Source: Streptomyces cellulosae
GTDB taxonomy: Bacteria > Actinomycetota > Actinomycetes > Streptomycetales > Streptomycetaceae
Reading direction: 5' to 3'
Length of the DNA: 64,000 nucleotides
Assembly: GCF_000721105.1 (NCBI RefSeq)
Contig: NZ_JOEV01000054.1
Location: forward strand, 1 to 64,000
Within the stretch, counting starts at the first letter, position 1. Each line of letters begins with the position of its first letter. A model generated the notes under the pieces. The model was given only the letters and a program-made list of their open reading frames with translations. It was not told the DNA's origin and did no database searches. This document shows positions 1 through 11,175 of the stretch, piece after piece. The position numbers and the translations under genes are program-made.

Positions 1-158
1 GTGTAGGACGTGGGCGGGGGCGTGGTCGGGTGCGTGGCGGGGGTCGGGTGGGCGACGGCGCCGGTGGTGGAGCATCCGGCGGCGAGCGCGCTTCCGGCGA
101 GCAGGCCGGTGCCCGCACGCAGCGCCGTACGGCGGTCTGTCGTGGTCACCCGCACCAT
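1..158 (-). CDS. Partial lipoprotein (N-terminal end only)
   Basis: The minus strand opens with ATG at 158 and stays open to the window edge, so only about 52 codons are visible. The N-terminus has a basic stretch (TTTDRRTALRAG), a short hydrophobic segment (GLLAGSALAAGC) and a lipobox ending LAAGC with Cys near residue 28. A Ser/Thr/Pro/Ala-rich linker follows. This is the usual layout of an actinobacterial lipoprotein, possibly exported by Tat because of the RR pair. The mature domain is outside the window, so no function can be given. No clear ribosome binding site is visible ahead of the ATG; the GTG two codons in is an alternative start. Confidence 0.6.
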   Translation of the reverse strand, partial: MVRVTTTDRRTALRAGTGLLAGSALAAGCSTTGAVAHPTPATHPTTPPPTSY

Positions 159-173
159 TTAAGGGGGGTTACG

Positions 174-289
174 GGGGAAAGTCGCCGATTCGCCCGAACG
201 GCGGCCGGTGCGGGTGTTGCCGTCCGGCGGCGGGGAAAGTCGCCGATTCGCCCGAACGGCGGCCGGTGCGGGTGTTGCCGTCCGGCGGC
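174..289. repeat. Two tandem copies of a 58-bp unit
   Basis: Two head-to-tail, essentially identical 58-bp copies (174-231 and 232-289). Each contains AAAGTCGCCGATTCGCCCGA and ends in a CCGTCCGGCGGCG-type stretch. They lie between the lipoprotein start at 158 and the end of the ATP-binding protein gene at 362. The identity suggests recent slippage or duplication. Confidence 0.85.
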
Positions 290-290
290 G

Positions 291-374
291 GGGGCCGTCA
301 GCGGTCCGCCACGTCCGACGGGAAGGGCCGTCAGCGGTGCCACGTCCGACGGGAAGGGCCGTCAGCGGTCCGCC
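291..374. repeat. 31-33 bp repeats duplicating a gene 3' end
   Basis: The core GCCGTCAGCGGT occurs at 294, 327 and 358, spaced 33 and 31 bp apart and separated by near-identical CCACGTCCGACGGGAAGGG sequence. The last copy carries the stop codon (TGA read on minus, 362-364) of the neighbouring ATP-binding protein gene. The repeats therefore look like partial duplications of that gene's end plus its trailer. Confidence 0.75.
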
Positions 375-865
375 ACCCTCATCTCGAACCATGTCGTCTT
401 GCCGCGCGGCAGCAGGTCGACCCCCCAGCGGTCGGACAGCTTGTCCACGAGAAACAGGCCCCGGCCGCTGATGTCCGTCTCCTGGACCGGCATCAGACAG
501 GGCAGGCCCCGGGAGGGGTCGCGGACCTCGACGCGGATCCAGCCGCGGCGGCGGCGCATACGGAGGCCGAAGACGCGGGCGCCGGTGTGACGGACGGCGT
601 TGCCGACCAGTTCGGAGACGAGCAGGACGGTTTCCTCGGTCATCCTGGGGGTCAGGCCCCACTCGCGCAGGACCACCACTTGGGCCAGTCTGCGGGCGGT
701 GGCCGCCGACTCGGGGCGGGACGGCAGCGGAACCTCCGCCTCCGTGGGGTTGCCGAACAGTTCGAGTGCCTTGAGCGCGTGTTCGTCCTCGACCGTCGGA
801 GACCAGCGCGCCGCGGTCGCACGGCTCTCTCCCCGCGGCTGTTCGATGCCCTCCAGCCCCGCCAT
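362..865 (-). CDS. RsbW/SpoIIAB-like ATP-binding protein (HATPase_c_2)
   Basis: About 167 aa from the ATG at 865; the frame stays open to a GTG at 1003 (213 aa), so the start is uncertain. I prefer 865 because the protein then begins just before a run leading into the conserved core. The core is a GHKL-type ATPase domain of the anti-sigma/serine kinase family. It has an N-box with VSELVGNAVRHT and a later G-rich ATP lid with SGRGLFLVDKLSDRWG, followed by a terminal KTTWFEM strand. Streptomyces encode dozens of these small proteins. They act as anti-sigma or anti-anti-sigma kinases in the cytoplasm and are often unlinked to their partner. No sigma factor or antagonist gene is adjacent. The last codons and stop lie within the 31-33 bp repeats. 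Confidence 0.85.
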   Translation of the reverse strand: MAGLEGIEQPRGESRATAARWSPTVEDEHALKALELFGNPTEAEVPLPSRPESAATARRLAQVVVLREWGLTPRMTEETVLLVSELVGNAVRHTGARVFGLRMRRRRGWIRVEVRDPSRGLPCLMPVQETDISGRGLFLVDKLSDRWGVDLLPRGKTTWFEMRVADR

Positions 866-1125
866 GCCCCCATCATGGCCGTCCGGAGCACCCTCCGGGG
901 CCGTTCCCGGGGAATGCCCACCCCGGAACCACTCGTTCCGCCGGAGTCGATCGGCATGTGCCAAGGACATGCCGGTGGTCCGCGTACCCCCTCCGACCTG
1001 CACCGGAGGCTCGACAGAAGGCGATCCACGGGCTCCCGCGACCAGGCAGCCTCAGGGGTGCCTGACCTCCCGTGAACCGCCCCATCGAGGGACCCGGACC
1101 AGGCAGCCTGTCAACTGCAAGGGCT

Positions 1126-1893
1126 TCATGAGAATTTCGCCTTTCCGGGTCCCTCCTCGACGAAGCTCTTCATACCGCGTGCACGGTCCTCCGTGGCGAA
1201 CAGGCCCGCGAACCAGGTGCGTTCGACGGCCAGGCCCGTCTCGATGTCCGTCTCCAGACCCGTGTCGATCGACTCCTTGGCCGCGCGCAGCGCGAGCGCC
1301 GGTCCCTGCGCCAGCTTCGCCGCCCAGGCGTGCGCCTCGGTGTACACGTCGGCGGCGGGCACGACCCGGTCCACCAGACCCAGGCTCAGCGCCTCGTCCG
1401 CCTTCACCATCCGGCCGGTGAAGACCAGGTCCTTCGCCTTGGAGGGGCCGATCAGCCGGGCCAGCCGCTGGGTGCCGCCGGCCCCCGGGATCAGGCCGAG
1501 CAGGATCTCCGGCTGGCCCAGCTTGGCGTTGTCCGCGGCGATCCGGAAGTCCGCGCAGAGGGCGAGTTCACAGCCGCCGCCCAGTGCGTAGCCCGTGACG
1601 GCCGCGACCACCGGCTTGGGGATGCGGGCCACCGCGGTGAACGAGTCCTGCAGGGTGCGCGAGCGCAGGACCATCGCCGTGTGGTCCATGGTCTGCATCT
1701 CCTTGATGTCCGCGCCGGCCGCGAACACCTTCTCCCCGCCGTAGAGCACCACGGCCCGCACGTCGTCGCGCCGCGTGGCCTCCTCGGCGAGTTCCTTCAG
1801 CCGGTCCTGGGTGGCCACGTCCAGCGCGTTCATGGGCGGGCGGTCGAGGCGGATGGTGCCGACGCCCTCGGCGACTTCGAGATTCACGGTCAT
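1126..1893 (-). CDS. Enoyl-CoA hydratase/isomerase family protein (crotonase)
   Basis: 255 aa, the normal length for a single-domain crotonase. The oxyanion-hole motif GADIKEM (about residues 60-66) and the GYALGGGCELALCAD block carry the first catalytic glutamate (about residue 113). The segment QPEILLGLIPGAGG has the second glutamate of hydratases. Both glutamates are present, which fits 2-enoyl-CoA hydration in fatty acid beta-oxidation or a related acyl-CoA pathway; the exact substrate cannot be read from the sequence. It stands alone, with no dehydrogenase or thiolase beside it. The start at 1893 is the only good one, because the coding frame ends just upstream. Confidence 0.92.
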   Translation of the reverse strand: MTVNLEVAEGVGTIRLDRPPMNALDVATQDRLKELAEEATRRDDVRAVVLYGGEKVFAAGADIKEMQTMDHTAMVLRSRTLQDSFTAVARIPKPVVAAVTGYALGGGCELALCADFRIAADNAKLGQPEILLGLIPGAGGTQRLARLIGPSKAKDLVFTGRMVKADEALSLGLVDRVVPAADVYTEAHAWAAKLAQGPALALRAAKESIDTGLETDIETGLAVERTWFAGLFATEDRARGMKSFVEEGPGKAKFS

Positions 1894-2001
1894 GGGGGCA
1901 GGTTAACGGGGACTAACGGATCTGGGCCGATGCGGTGGGTCACAGTCGGCCGAGGCTCTGATGGTTGGACTCCCGGCAGCCACAGCGCGGAGGGCCATGG
2001 G

Positions 2002-2038
2002 ACGGGCCCGGCGCCGTCCGTCACGGCACCGGGCCCGT
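2002..2038 (-). terminator. Strong hairpin after the L,D-transpeptidase gene
   Basis: ACGGGCCCGG (2002-2011) pairs with CCGGGCCCGT (2029-2038). Inside it, GCCGT (2013-2017) pairs with ACGGC (2023-2027) around a 5-nt loop. It begins 14 nt beyond the minus-strand stop at 2053. There is no U-tract, as is common for Streptomyces terminators. Confidence 0.7.
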
Positions 2039-2052
2039 ACGTCAGCGAAGGT

Positions 2053-3297
2053 TCACGCCTTCCACTTCGCCCACGACATGTTCCAGCCGTTGAGCCCGTT
2101 GTCCGGGGCGACCGTCGCGTCGTCGGAGTTCTTCACGACGACCACGTCGCCGATCATCGAGTGGTTGAAGAACCAGGCCGCCGGGGCGCCGCCGTCGTAG
2201 CCGCCCTTGACGTCGCGCAGGCCGACGCAGCCGTGGCTGGCCCGGTAGTTGCCGAAGGCGTCGCCGCCCCAGTAGTTGCCGTGGATGAAGGTGCCGGAGG
2301 TGGTGAGGCGGATGGCGTGCGGGACGTCCTTGATGTCGTACTCGCCGCCGTAGCCGACGGTGTCGCCGTTCATCCGGGTCACGGTGAGCTTCTCGCTCAT
2401 GACCATCTGGCCGTTCCACGTGTCGTAGCCGGCCTTGCCGGTGGTGACGCGGAGGGTGTTGACGACCTTGCCGTCCTGCGTGACCTTCATCGTGAGCTTC
2501 TTGGCGTCCACGACGGAGACCTGGTTGCGGCCGATGGTGAAGGAGACGGTCTTGTCCTGCTTGCCGTAGACGCCGTCCCGGCCCTCGACGCCGTCGAGGT
2601 TCAGCTTGACCGTGACCTTGGTGCCGGACGCCCAGTACTTCTCGGGACGGAAGTCGAGGCGGTCGTTGCCGAACCAGTGACCCGCGACCTCGACGGCCGG
2701 TTCGGTCTTGATGCTGATGGCCTTCTCGACGTCCTCCGGGTTGGTGATGCCCCGGCTGAAACGGACCGAGAACGGCATTCCCACGCCGACCTTCGACCCG
2801 TCCTCGGGGGTGAAGGTGCCGATGAAGGTGTTCTTCGGTGTGAGGGTCGTGAAGCTGGAGTCCTCGGCGGCCGTACGGCCCTCGGAGTCCTTGGCGATCG
2901 CGTGCACCGAGTACCTGGTGCCGGCCGCGAGGTGGGTGGACGGCGTCCAGGAGGCGCCGCCGTCGGTTATCTTCCCGGTTATCGCGGTGCCCTTGGCGTC
3001 CTTGACCCGCACCTCGGTCAGCTTGCCCCCGGTGGCGCCGACCTTGAGGGCGCCGCTGGTGTCGACGGCCTTGGCGCCGTCCTTCGGGGCTATGGAGACG
3101 ACCGCCTGCGACTGCTTCGTCTCCGTCGCCCCGGCGTCCTCGCCCTTGCCCTCACCCGCCGCCCCCGCGGCGGAGCCGCCACCCCCGCCGCACGCGGTGA
3201 CGGCCAGCAGCAGGACGCCGAGTATCAGCGCCAACAGCCCGGTTCCGCCCCGTCCCCGCGCGTCAACCGACGCCCCCGATATCGGTCGCACGTTCAA
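2053..3297 (-). CDS. Ig-like/YkuD L,D-transpeptidase lipoprotein
   Basis: 414 aa. The N-terminus has a hydrophobic segment ending LLAVTAC (a lipobox, Cys about residue 36), followed by a Gly/Ser-rich linker. Two Ig-like domains typical of actinobacterial L,D-transpeptidases come next (about residues 65-165 and 170-260). The C-terminal YkuD domain contains HGNYWGGDAF and the catalytic signature SHGCVGLRDVKG with the nucleophilic cysteine. The family makes 3-3 cross-links in peptidoglycan outside the membrane and gives beta-lactam tolerance. A second copy with the same layout lies immediately upstream (3458-4717) in the same orientation, separated by about 160 bp, so they are probably transcribed separately. 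A strong hairpin follows the stop. Confidence 0.93.
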   Translation of the reverse strand: MNVRPISGASVDARGRGGTGLLALILGVLLLAVTACGGGGGSAAGAAGEGKGEDAGATETKQSQAVVSIAPKDGAKAVDTSGALKVGATGGKLTEVRVKDAKGTAITGKITDGGASWTPSTHLAAGTRYSVHAIAKDSEGRTAAEDSSFTTLTPKNTFIGTFTPEDGSKVGVGMPFSVRFSRGITNPEDVEKAISIKTEPAVEVAGHWFGNDRLDFRPEKYWASGTKVTVKLNLDGVEGRDGVYGKQDKTVSFTIGRNQVSVVDAKKLTMKVTQDGKVVNTLRVTTGKAGYDTWNGQMVMSEKLTVTRMNGDTVGYGGEYDIKDVPHAIRLTTSGTFIHGNYWGGDAFGNYRASHGCVGLRDVKGGYDGGAPAAWFFNHSMIGDVVVVKNSDDATVAPDNGLNGWNMSWAKWKA

Positions 3298-3457
3298 CTC
3301 TGCTCCCCTCGCCGGGCCTGGTCAGGCCCGCACCCCAGTGCGCTTCACTCGCGCGTCGGCGCATATTAACCGCCGGGTTTTGAGCATCGTGTGAGGCAAA
3401 GGTCACCGTTCCGTCCCAACATCATCAGAAAGTCGGTCCGCCCCTCCCCCTGTCGGG

Positions 3458-4717
3458 TTATTTCACCGCGCTGCCCGCCTTCCACTCCTCCCAGCCCATG
3501 TTCCATCCGCCGAGGCCGTTGTCGGGAGCGACCTTCTTGTCATTGCTGTGGACGACCTCGACCACGTCCCCGACGAGGCTGCGGTCGAAGAACCAGCCCG
3601 CGGGCGTGTCCGAACCGCCGCCCTTCACATCCCTCAGGCCCACACAGCCGTGGCTGACATTGACCCGGCCGAAGACGTCCGGCGCCCAGTAGTTGCCGTG
3701 CAGGAAGGTGCCGGAGTCGGTCAGGCGCATGGCGTGCGGGACGTCCGGGATGTCGTACTCGCCATTGCCGTTCTTCTTCTTGAAGCCGACGGTGGCGCCG
3801 TTCATCCGGGTCACCTCGAGCATCTCGGTGACGACCATCCGGCCGTTGTACGTGGTCGTCTTCGGGGCGCCCGCCGTGATCGGCACCGTGGTCAGCAGTT
3901 CGCCGTCCCGCCGGACCTCCATGGTGTGCCGGGCCGCGTCGACCACGGAGACCTGGCTGCGGCCGACGGTGAAGGAGAACGTCCGGTGCTGCAGGCCGTA
4001 GACGCCGGGCGCCCCTTCGATGTCGCGCAGCCCGAGCGAGACGGTGACCTGGGTGCCGGGCTTCCAGTACCGCTCGGGGCGGAAGTCGAGGCGGCCCCCG
4101 CCGAACCAGTGCGGGCGGATCTGAACGGGCGGCTTCGCGGTGACGTGGACGGCCCGTTCGACGGCGGCGCGGTTGCCGATCTCCCGGTTGAACTCCAGGG
4201 AGACGATCATTCCGGTGCCGACGACCGCGCGGTTCTCCGGGGTGACGTATCCGATGAAGCGCTCCTCGGGGACGTACGTCGTGAACGTGGTGTGCCGGGC
4301 GGAGCGGCGGCCCTGGCCGTCCAGGGCGACCGCGTCGACGGTGTACCTCGCGGCCAGCGCCAGTTTCTCCGCGTCGGGCTCCCAGGTCAGACGGTCGTCG
4401 GAGAGCTGCCCGGGGACCGGGGACTCCTGCGCGTCCTGGTACTTGACCACCTTCACCGACTCCAGGCGCCCGCTGGGCACCCGGACCCGGAGCTTCCCGT
4501 CGGGTCGTACGTCCTTGTCGCCGTCGTCCGGGGTGATCCGGATGACCTCCTCGGGTGCGGGGGGCTTGCCGAGCCCTCCGACGTCGATGCCGCCCATGCC
4601 GGTGCCGCCGGTGCCGTCCGCGGTGCAGCCGGCGGCTCCGGCGAGCAGTCCTGCCCATGTCAGTACGGCGGTCAGTGCGACCCTCGCGCGCCGTGCGCGC
4701 CCAGTTACGTGCCTCAC
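3458..4717 (-). CDS. Second Ig-like/YkuD L,D-transpeptidase lipoprotein
   Basis: About 419 aa from the GTG at 4717. The frame is open to 4849, but the extra 44 residues have no signal-peptide character and run into the divergent glgX promoter. The GTG start puts a basic N-terminus before VALTAVLTWAGLLAGAAGC, an export signal with a plausible lipobox. The Ig-like region has the same strand pattern as the downstream paralogue. The YkuD domain has HGNYWAPDVFGRVNVSHGC followed by VGLRDVKG, with the catalytic Cys. The C-terminus (NGLGGWNMGWEEWKAG) also resembles the paralogue. The pair suggests a tandem duplication followed by divergence. The role is 3-3 peptidoglycan cross-linking. Confidence 0.92.
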   Translation of the reverse strand: MRHVTGRARRARVALTAVLTWAGLLAGAAGCTADGTGGTGMGGIDVGGLGKPPAPEEVIRITPDDGDKDVRPDGKLRVRVPSGRLESVKVVKYQDAQESPVPGQLSDDRLTWEPDAEKLALAARYTVDAVALDGQGRRSARHTTFTTYVPEERFIGYVTPENRAVVGTGMIVSLEFNREIGNRAAVERAVHVTAKPPVQIRPHWFGGGRLDFRPERYWKPGTQVTVSLGLRDIEGAPGVYGLQHRTFSFTVGRSQVSVVDAARHTMEVRRDGELLTTVPITAGAPKTTTYNGRMVVTEMLEVTRMNGATVGFKKKNGNGEYDIPDVPHAMRLTDSGTFLHGNYWAPDVFGRVNVSHGCVGLRDVKGGGSDTPAGWFFDRSLVGDVVEVVHSNDKKVAPDNGLGGWNMGWEEWKAGSAVK

Positions 4718-4869
4718 GACGACCCCAACGACCGGGCACGCTTCGGGGAAACGTGAGTGCGAGCCAAGCGCTGGGCAGAACAGTGGGGAGAACGACGCGA
4801 GAGGGCGCCGCGACCGGGACGCCGTACGCTCTCTTCCCCGTCGTTCCATGAGCCGTGGGAGGCTGAACG

Positions 4870-7125
<2,256 letters not shown>

Positions 7126-7283
7126 GGCCACGTTTCAGGCTCATGAACTCCCCTCGGGATCCCTGGCCCTGAGGTCGGTCGGCTGATCACATGGAAGCAG
7201 CCGCGCGCCGCGCGCTCTCCCTTTTCACGCCCCCCGCCCCCCACCGCCCCTAGCCCCTTCACGTTCCGCACCAAGGACTCCGC

Positions 7284-8702
7284 ATGCCCGAAATATCCCG
7301 TCGCGCCTTCGGTGGGCTCGTCGGTGGCGGGGCGGTGACCGCCGTCGCCGGTACGGCCACTGCCGCCGAGGCCGCCGACGTCACCCCCGCCGAACGTCCC
7401 TTCACGGCCCGCCCCGCCTCCGCCTCCGGCAAGCGCCCCAACCTGCTGGTCATCCTCGGGGACGACCTCGGCTGGGCCGATCTCTCCTCGTACGGCGCCC
7501 CGCACATCAAGACGCCCCACCTGGACCGGCTGGCCCGGCAGGGAGTGCGGTTCACCGACGCGTACTCGGGATCCGCGACCTGCTCCCCGACCCGGTTCAG
7601 CCTGTACACCGGGCGCTACCCGGGCCGTACGCCCGGCGGCCTCGCCGAGCCCGTCGCCCACAGGACGCAGGGGCTGGACCCGAACCACCCCACCCTGGCC
7701 TCCCTGCTGAAGCAGGCCGGGTACGCGACCGCGCTGATCGGCAAGTGGCACTGCGGCTGGTTGCCCGACTACAGCCCCACCAAGTCCGGCTGGGACGAGT
7801 TCTTCGGCAACCACGGGGGCGTGCTGGAGTACTTCTCCAAGCTCGGTCAGCTGGGCGACTACGACCTCTACGAGGGCGACGCGACCTACCAGGACCTGCG
7901 GTACTACACGGAGGTCCTGACCGAGCGGGCCGTCGAGTACGTCGGCCGGGACCACGACAAGCCCTGGCTGCTCAACCTCAACTTCACCACTCCGCACTGG
8001 CCGTGGCTCGCCGAGGGCGACGAGGAGACAGGTGCCGAGATCGCGGCGAAGATCAGGGCCGCCAAGAGCCAGGCGGAGGTCTCGGCCGCGCTCAACCACT
8101 ACGACGGCGGGTCGGTCGCCAAGTACACCGAGATGGTGCAGAGTCTCGACGCGGCCGTCGGCGAGGTGCTCGCCGCGCTGCGGCGCTCGGGGCAGGAGCA
8201 GAACACCCTGGTGCTGTTCGCCAGCGACAACGGGGGCGAGCGCTGGTCGTACCAGTGGCCGCTCAGCGGCGAGAAGTTCGTCCTCCAGGAGGGCGGTATC
8301 CGGGTGCCGACGATCGTGCGCTGGCCCGCCCGGATCGACGGCCACCAGGTCAGCCACGAGCCGAACTTCTCCCCCGACTGGACGGGGACCCTGCTGGAGC
8401 TGGGCGGCGCCCGGCCCGACCCGGCGTACCCGCTGGACGGCACCAGCCTGGCCGGATACCTGCTGCGGGGCGAGGAACTGCCGGAGCGGGACCTGTTCTG
8501 GCGGGTGCGGGCCAACCGGGCGCTGCGGCGCGGAGACTGGAAGTACTACCAGGACGACGCCGGCAAGGACCACCTCTACAACCTGGCCGCCGACCTGCGC
8601 GAGCAGGCCGATCTCGCGCCGGACAGGCCCGAGTTGCTGGCCGAGCTCAAGACCGCCTGGGAGAGGACCGCGGCCGGGCTGCTGCCGTACCCGGCCTCCT
8701 GA
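7284..8702 (+). CDS. Exported sulfatase (Tat signal)
   Basis: 472 aa. The N-terminus SRRAFGGLVGGGAVTAVAGT is a twin-arginine signal. The alkaline-phosphatase-superfamily fold follows, with metal-binding GDDLGWADL (about 59-67) and the type I sulfatase motif CSPTRFSLYTGRYP, where Cys100 would be converted to formylglycine. The second metal cluster is visible as FASDNGGE. The C-terminal region LFWRVRANRALRRGDWKYY is typical of arylsulfatase-like enzymes. It would remove sulfate esters from an external substrate, whose identity is unknown. The Cys-x-Pro-x-Arg core is intact, so it should be active if the maturase is encoded elsewhere; none is in the window. It ends next to the convergent broken regulator gene. 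Confidence 0.92.
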   Translation: MPEISRRAFGGLVGGGAVTAVAGTATAAEAADVTPAERPFTARPASASGKRPNLLVILGDDLGWADLSSYGAPHIKTPHLDRLARQGVRFTDAYSGSATCSPTRFSLYTGRYPGRTPGGLAEPVAHRTQGLDPNHPTLASLLKQAGYATALIGKWHCGWLPDYSPTKSGWDEFFGNHGGVLEYFSKLGQLGDYDLYEGDATYQDLRYYTEVLTERAVEYVGRDHDKPWLLNLNFTTPHWPWLAEGDEETGAEIAAKIRAAKSQAEVSAALNHYDGGSVAKYTEMVQSLDAAVGEVLAALRRSGQEQNTLVLFASDNGGERWSYQWPLSGEKFVLQEGGIRVPTIVRWPARIDGHQVSHEPNFSPDWTGTLLELGGARPDPAYPLDGTSLAGYLLRGEELPERDLFWRVRANRALRRGDWKYYQDDAGKDHLYNLAADLREQADLAPDRPELLAELKTAWERTAAGLLPYPAS

Positions 8703-9144
8703 TCAGCCCGGGATCCCGCGGTCGTACGCCGTCGCCACCGCCGCGGCGCGGTCCTTGACGCCCAGCTTGGCGTACAGGTGGGTGAGATGGGTCTTCACGG
8801 TCGCCTCGCTGAGGAACAGTTCGCGGGCGATCTCACGGTTGGACGTGCCCCTGGCGACCAGGGCGAGGACCTCGCGCTCGCGGGCGGAGAGAGGTTCGTT
8901 GCCGGGGACGCGGGGGGTGCGGACCGCGGAGACCAGGCGGGAGGCGACGGCCGGGGATTCGACGTCGAGAGTGAACTGAGACAGAAACGAGGACCGTGCG
9001 GCCGTCGGCGGCCGCGCGGACGGCCGCGCAGAGTTCCTGGCGCGGCGCGTCCTTGAGCAGGAAGCCGGTCGCGCCCGCCTCGATGGCGGGGAGGGTGTCG
9101 GAGTCGGTGTCGTACGTGGTCAGCACGAGGACCTTGGCGCGGGC
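8703..9144 (-). pseudogene. Truncated, frameshifted NarL/FixJ response regulator
   Basis: Two parts of a NarL-type regulator lie in different frames. From about 9144 the minus strand encodes the end of a receiver ([13 protein letters not shown] then [18 protein letters not shown] and AAADGRTVL). The frame then becomes nonsense. A second frame from about 8975 to the stop at 8703 encodes [14 protein letters not shown] and a complete LuxR-type HTH ([38 protein letters not shown]). About 30 nt of foreign-looking sequence sits at the junction. The first half of the receiver, including the phospho-acceptor Asp, is missing upstream of 9144. A sequencing error alone would not explain both defects. 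Confidence 0.75.
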
Positions 9145-9200
9145 CGTCCCGGCCCGGGACGGGGTCCGGCCGCGGTTCCCCGCGGGTCCTGCCGTACGGA

Positions 9201-9241
9201 ACGCGACACCCCCGTTCGTACGGACGCGACACCCCCGTTCG
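9201..9241. repeat. Two copies of ACGCGACACCCCCGTTCG
   Basis: ACGCGACACCCCCGTTCG occurs at 9201-9218 and again at 9224-9241, a 23-bp period with GTACGG/GCACGG-like spacers. The copies sit about 165-205 bp upstream of the ABC exporter start and just past the truncated end of the regulator pseudogene. They could be an operator or a slippage product. Confidence 0.6.
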
Positions 9242-9405
9242 CACGGCTCGCACGCCCCGTCACACAGCCCTCACCTCTTCACCGCACGACCCACTCAGCT
9301 TCACCCGACGACCCTCGAACCCGCAGGTCGTAGGTCCAGCGGCCGATCCGGGTCCGGCCAAAACCCGGTGGGCGATGTCAGTGCCGGTCCGTAGGCTCGC
9401 TGCTG

Positions 9406-11175
9406 ATGTCCACGACACGTGCAACCGACCGCTCTGCCGTCCGAACCCTGCTGCGCCTGTGGCCGTACGTCCGCCCGGTGCGGGCGCGGCTGTCCGGCGC
9501 CGCGGTCGTCGCTGTGCTCGCCTCCTGTACGGGGCTGGTGATCCCGCTCGTCCTGAAGTGGATGGTGGACGGGCCGGTCGCCGACCGGGACCCGGCGGGG
9601 GTGTGGCTCGGGGCGCTGTACCTGCTGCTGCTCGGGCTCGCGGAGGCGCTGCTGTTCGGGCTGCGGCGGTGGCTGGTGGCGCGGCCGCTGTCGCATGTCG
9701 AGGCGGAGATGCGGGCGGATCTGTACCGGCATCTGCAGCGGCTGCCGGTGGCCTTCCACGACCGGTGGGCGTCGGGGCAGTTGCTGTCCCGGGGGACCAC
9801 GGATCTGATGCTGCTGCGGATGTTCCTCGCCTTTCCGCTGACATTCCTGCTGGTCAACACTGTGACGATCGTCATCGGTGTGATGATCATGCTGGTGCAG
9901 GACTGGTCGCTGGGCCTGGTGATCCTGGTTCCGGCCATCCCCGTGATGGTGACCTGCGTGATCTTCGAGAAGCGGTACTCCCTGGTGGCGCGGCGCGCGC
10001 AGGACCAAGTGGGCGACCTGACGACGGTCGTCGAGGAGGGCGTGCTCGGCATCCGCATCATCAAGGGGTTCGGGCGGCACCGCAGCCAGGCCCGGGCGTT
10101 CCGTGAGCTCTCCCGCACTCTGCGCGGCACCGAGCTGCGCAAGGCGGGCCTTCTGGCGACCATCTGGGGCGTCATCGTGACGCTGCCCGAGGTGGCGATC
10201 GGGGCGGCTCTGGTGCTGGGCGCCGTACAGGTGGCGGACGGGGAGCTGTCGGCGGGCACGCTGGTCGCCTTCCTGTCCACGGCTCTCGCGCTGCGGTGGC
10301 CGGTGGACTCGATCGGGTTCCTGCTGGCGATGAGCCAGGATGCGGCGTCGGCGACCGAGCGGTACTTCGAGGTGATGGACGAGGAGCCGGAGTCGCGTGC
10401 CAGTACCGCCGCGACGCGCGCCGAGGACAGCGGACTGCGCTTCCACCACGTCCGCTTCCGCTACCCCGACGCTCCCGAGGACTCCCCGCCCCTCCTCGAC
10501 GGCATCGACCTCCATATCCGCCCCGGCGAGTCCATGGCCCTCGTGGGCGCGACCGGAAGCGGCAAGACCACCCTCACCGCCCTGGTGCCCCGCCTCCACG
10601 AGGCGACGTCGGGCCGGATCACGCTGGACGGGCAGGACATCACGGCCATGTCCAGGGAGGAGCTCCGCTCCAGGGTCGCCGTCGCCTTCGAGGAACCGAC
10701 CCTCTTCTCCGCCGCCGTGAGCGAGAACGTCCTCATGGGCGCCGGCGGCGGCGCGGGAACCGTCGAGCTGGAGCGTGCCCTCGCCGTGGCCCAGGCCGAC
10801 TTCGTGCACAGCCTCCCCCAGGGCACCGACACCCAGGTCGGCGAGCAGGGCCACAGCCTCTCCGGCGGCCAGCGGCAGCGCCTCGCGCTCGCCCGGGCGG
10901 TGGTCGGCAAGCCCCCGTTCCTCGTGCTCGACGATCCGCTGTCCGCCCTCGACGTGCACACCGAGGCCGCCGTGGAGGCCGCCCTGCGGGATGTCCTCGC
11001 GGACACCACCGCGTTGATCGTGGCCCACCGCCCGTCCACCGTGCTGCTCGCCGACCGGGTCGCGCTGCTGTCCGGCGGCCGGATAACCGCCGTCGGCACC
11101 CATCACGAACTGCTGCGCACCAACGCCGAGTACGCCCACCTGATGGCCGGCACCGACGAGGAGGACGGCCGATGA
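9406..11175 (+). CDS. ABC exporter half-transporter, noncanonical NBD
   Basis: 589 aa with the standard exporter layout: six transmembrane helices (about 25-310) followed by an NBD (about 340-580). The NBD has Walker A GATGSGKTT, signature LSGGQRQRLALARA, Walker B FLVLDDPLSALD and H-loop AHRPST. The residue after the Walker B aspartate is Asp rather than the catalytic Glu, which marks this as the degenerate NBD of a heterodimeric exporter. Its stop overlaps the next gene start in ATGA, so the two halves are translationally coupled. Substrate unknown (drug, lipid or peptide). Two short repeats lie upstream. Confidence 0.92.
   Translation: MSTTRATDRSAVRTLLRLWPYVRPVRARLSGAAVVAVLASCTGLVIPLVLKWMVDGPVADRDPAGVWLGALYLLLLGLAEALLFGLRRWLVARPLSHVEAEMRADLYRHLQRLPVAFHDRWASGQLLSRGTTDLMLLRMFLAFPLTFLLVNTVTIVIGVMIMLVQDWSLGLVILVPAIPVMVTCVIFEKRYSLVARRAQDQVGDLTTVVEEGVLGIRIIKGFGRHRSQARAFRELSRTLRGTELRKAGLLATIWGVIVTLPEVAIGAALVLGAVQVADGELSAGTLVAFLSTALALRWPVDSIGFLLAMSQDAASATERYFEVMDEEPESRASTAATRAEDSGLRFHHVRFRYPDAPEDSPPLLDGIDLHIRPGESMALVGATGSGKTTLTALVPRLHEATSGRITLDGQDITAMSREELRSRVAVAFEEPTLFSAAVSENVLMGAGGGAGTVELERALAVAQADFVHSLPQGTDTQVGEQGHSLSGGQRQRLALARAVVGKPPFLVLDDPLSALDVHTEAAVEAALRDVLADTTALIVAHRPSTVLLADRVALLSGGRITAVGTHHELLRTNAEYAHLMAGTDEEDGR

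Noticed and set aside
1330..3369. Long plus-strand open frame (679 codons) opposite the crotonase and L,D-transpeptidase genes
   Set aside because: It is antisense to two well-supported genes, has no RBS or family features, and follows from the high G+C content.
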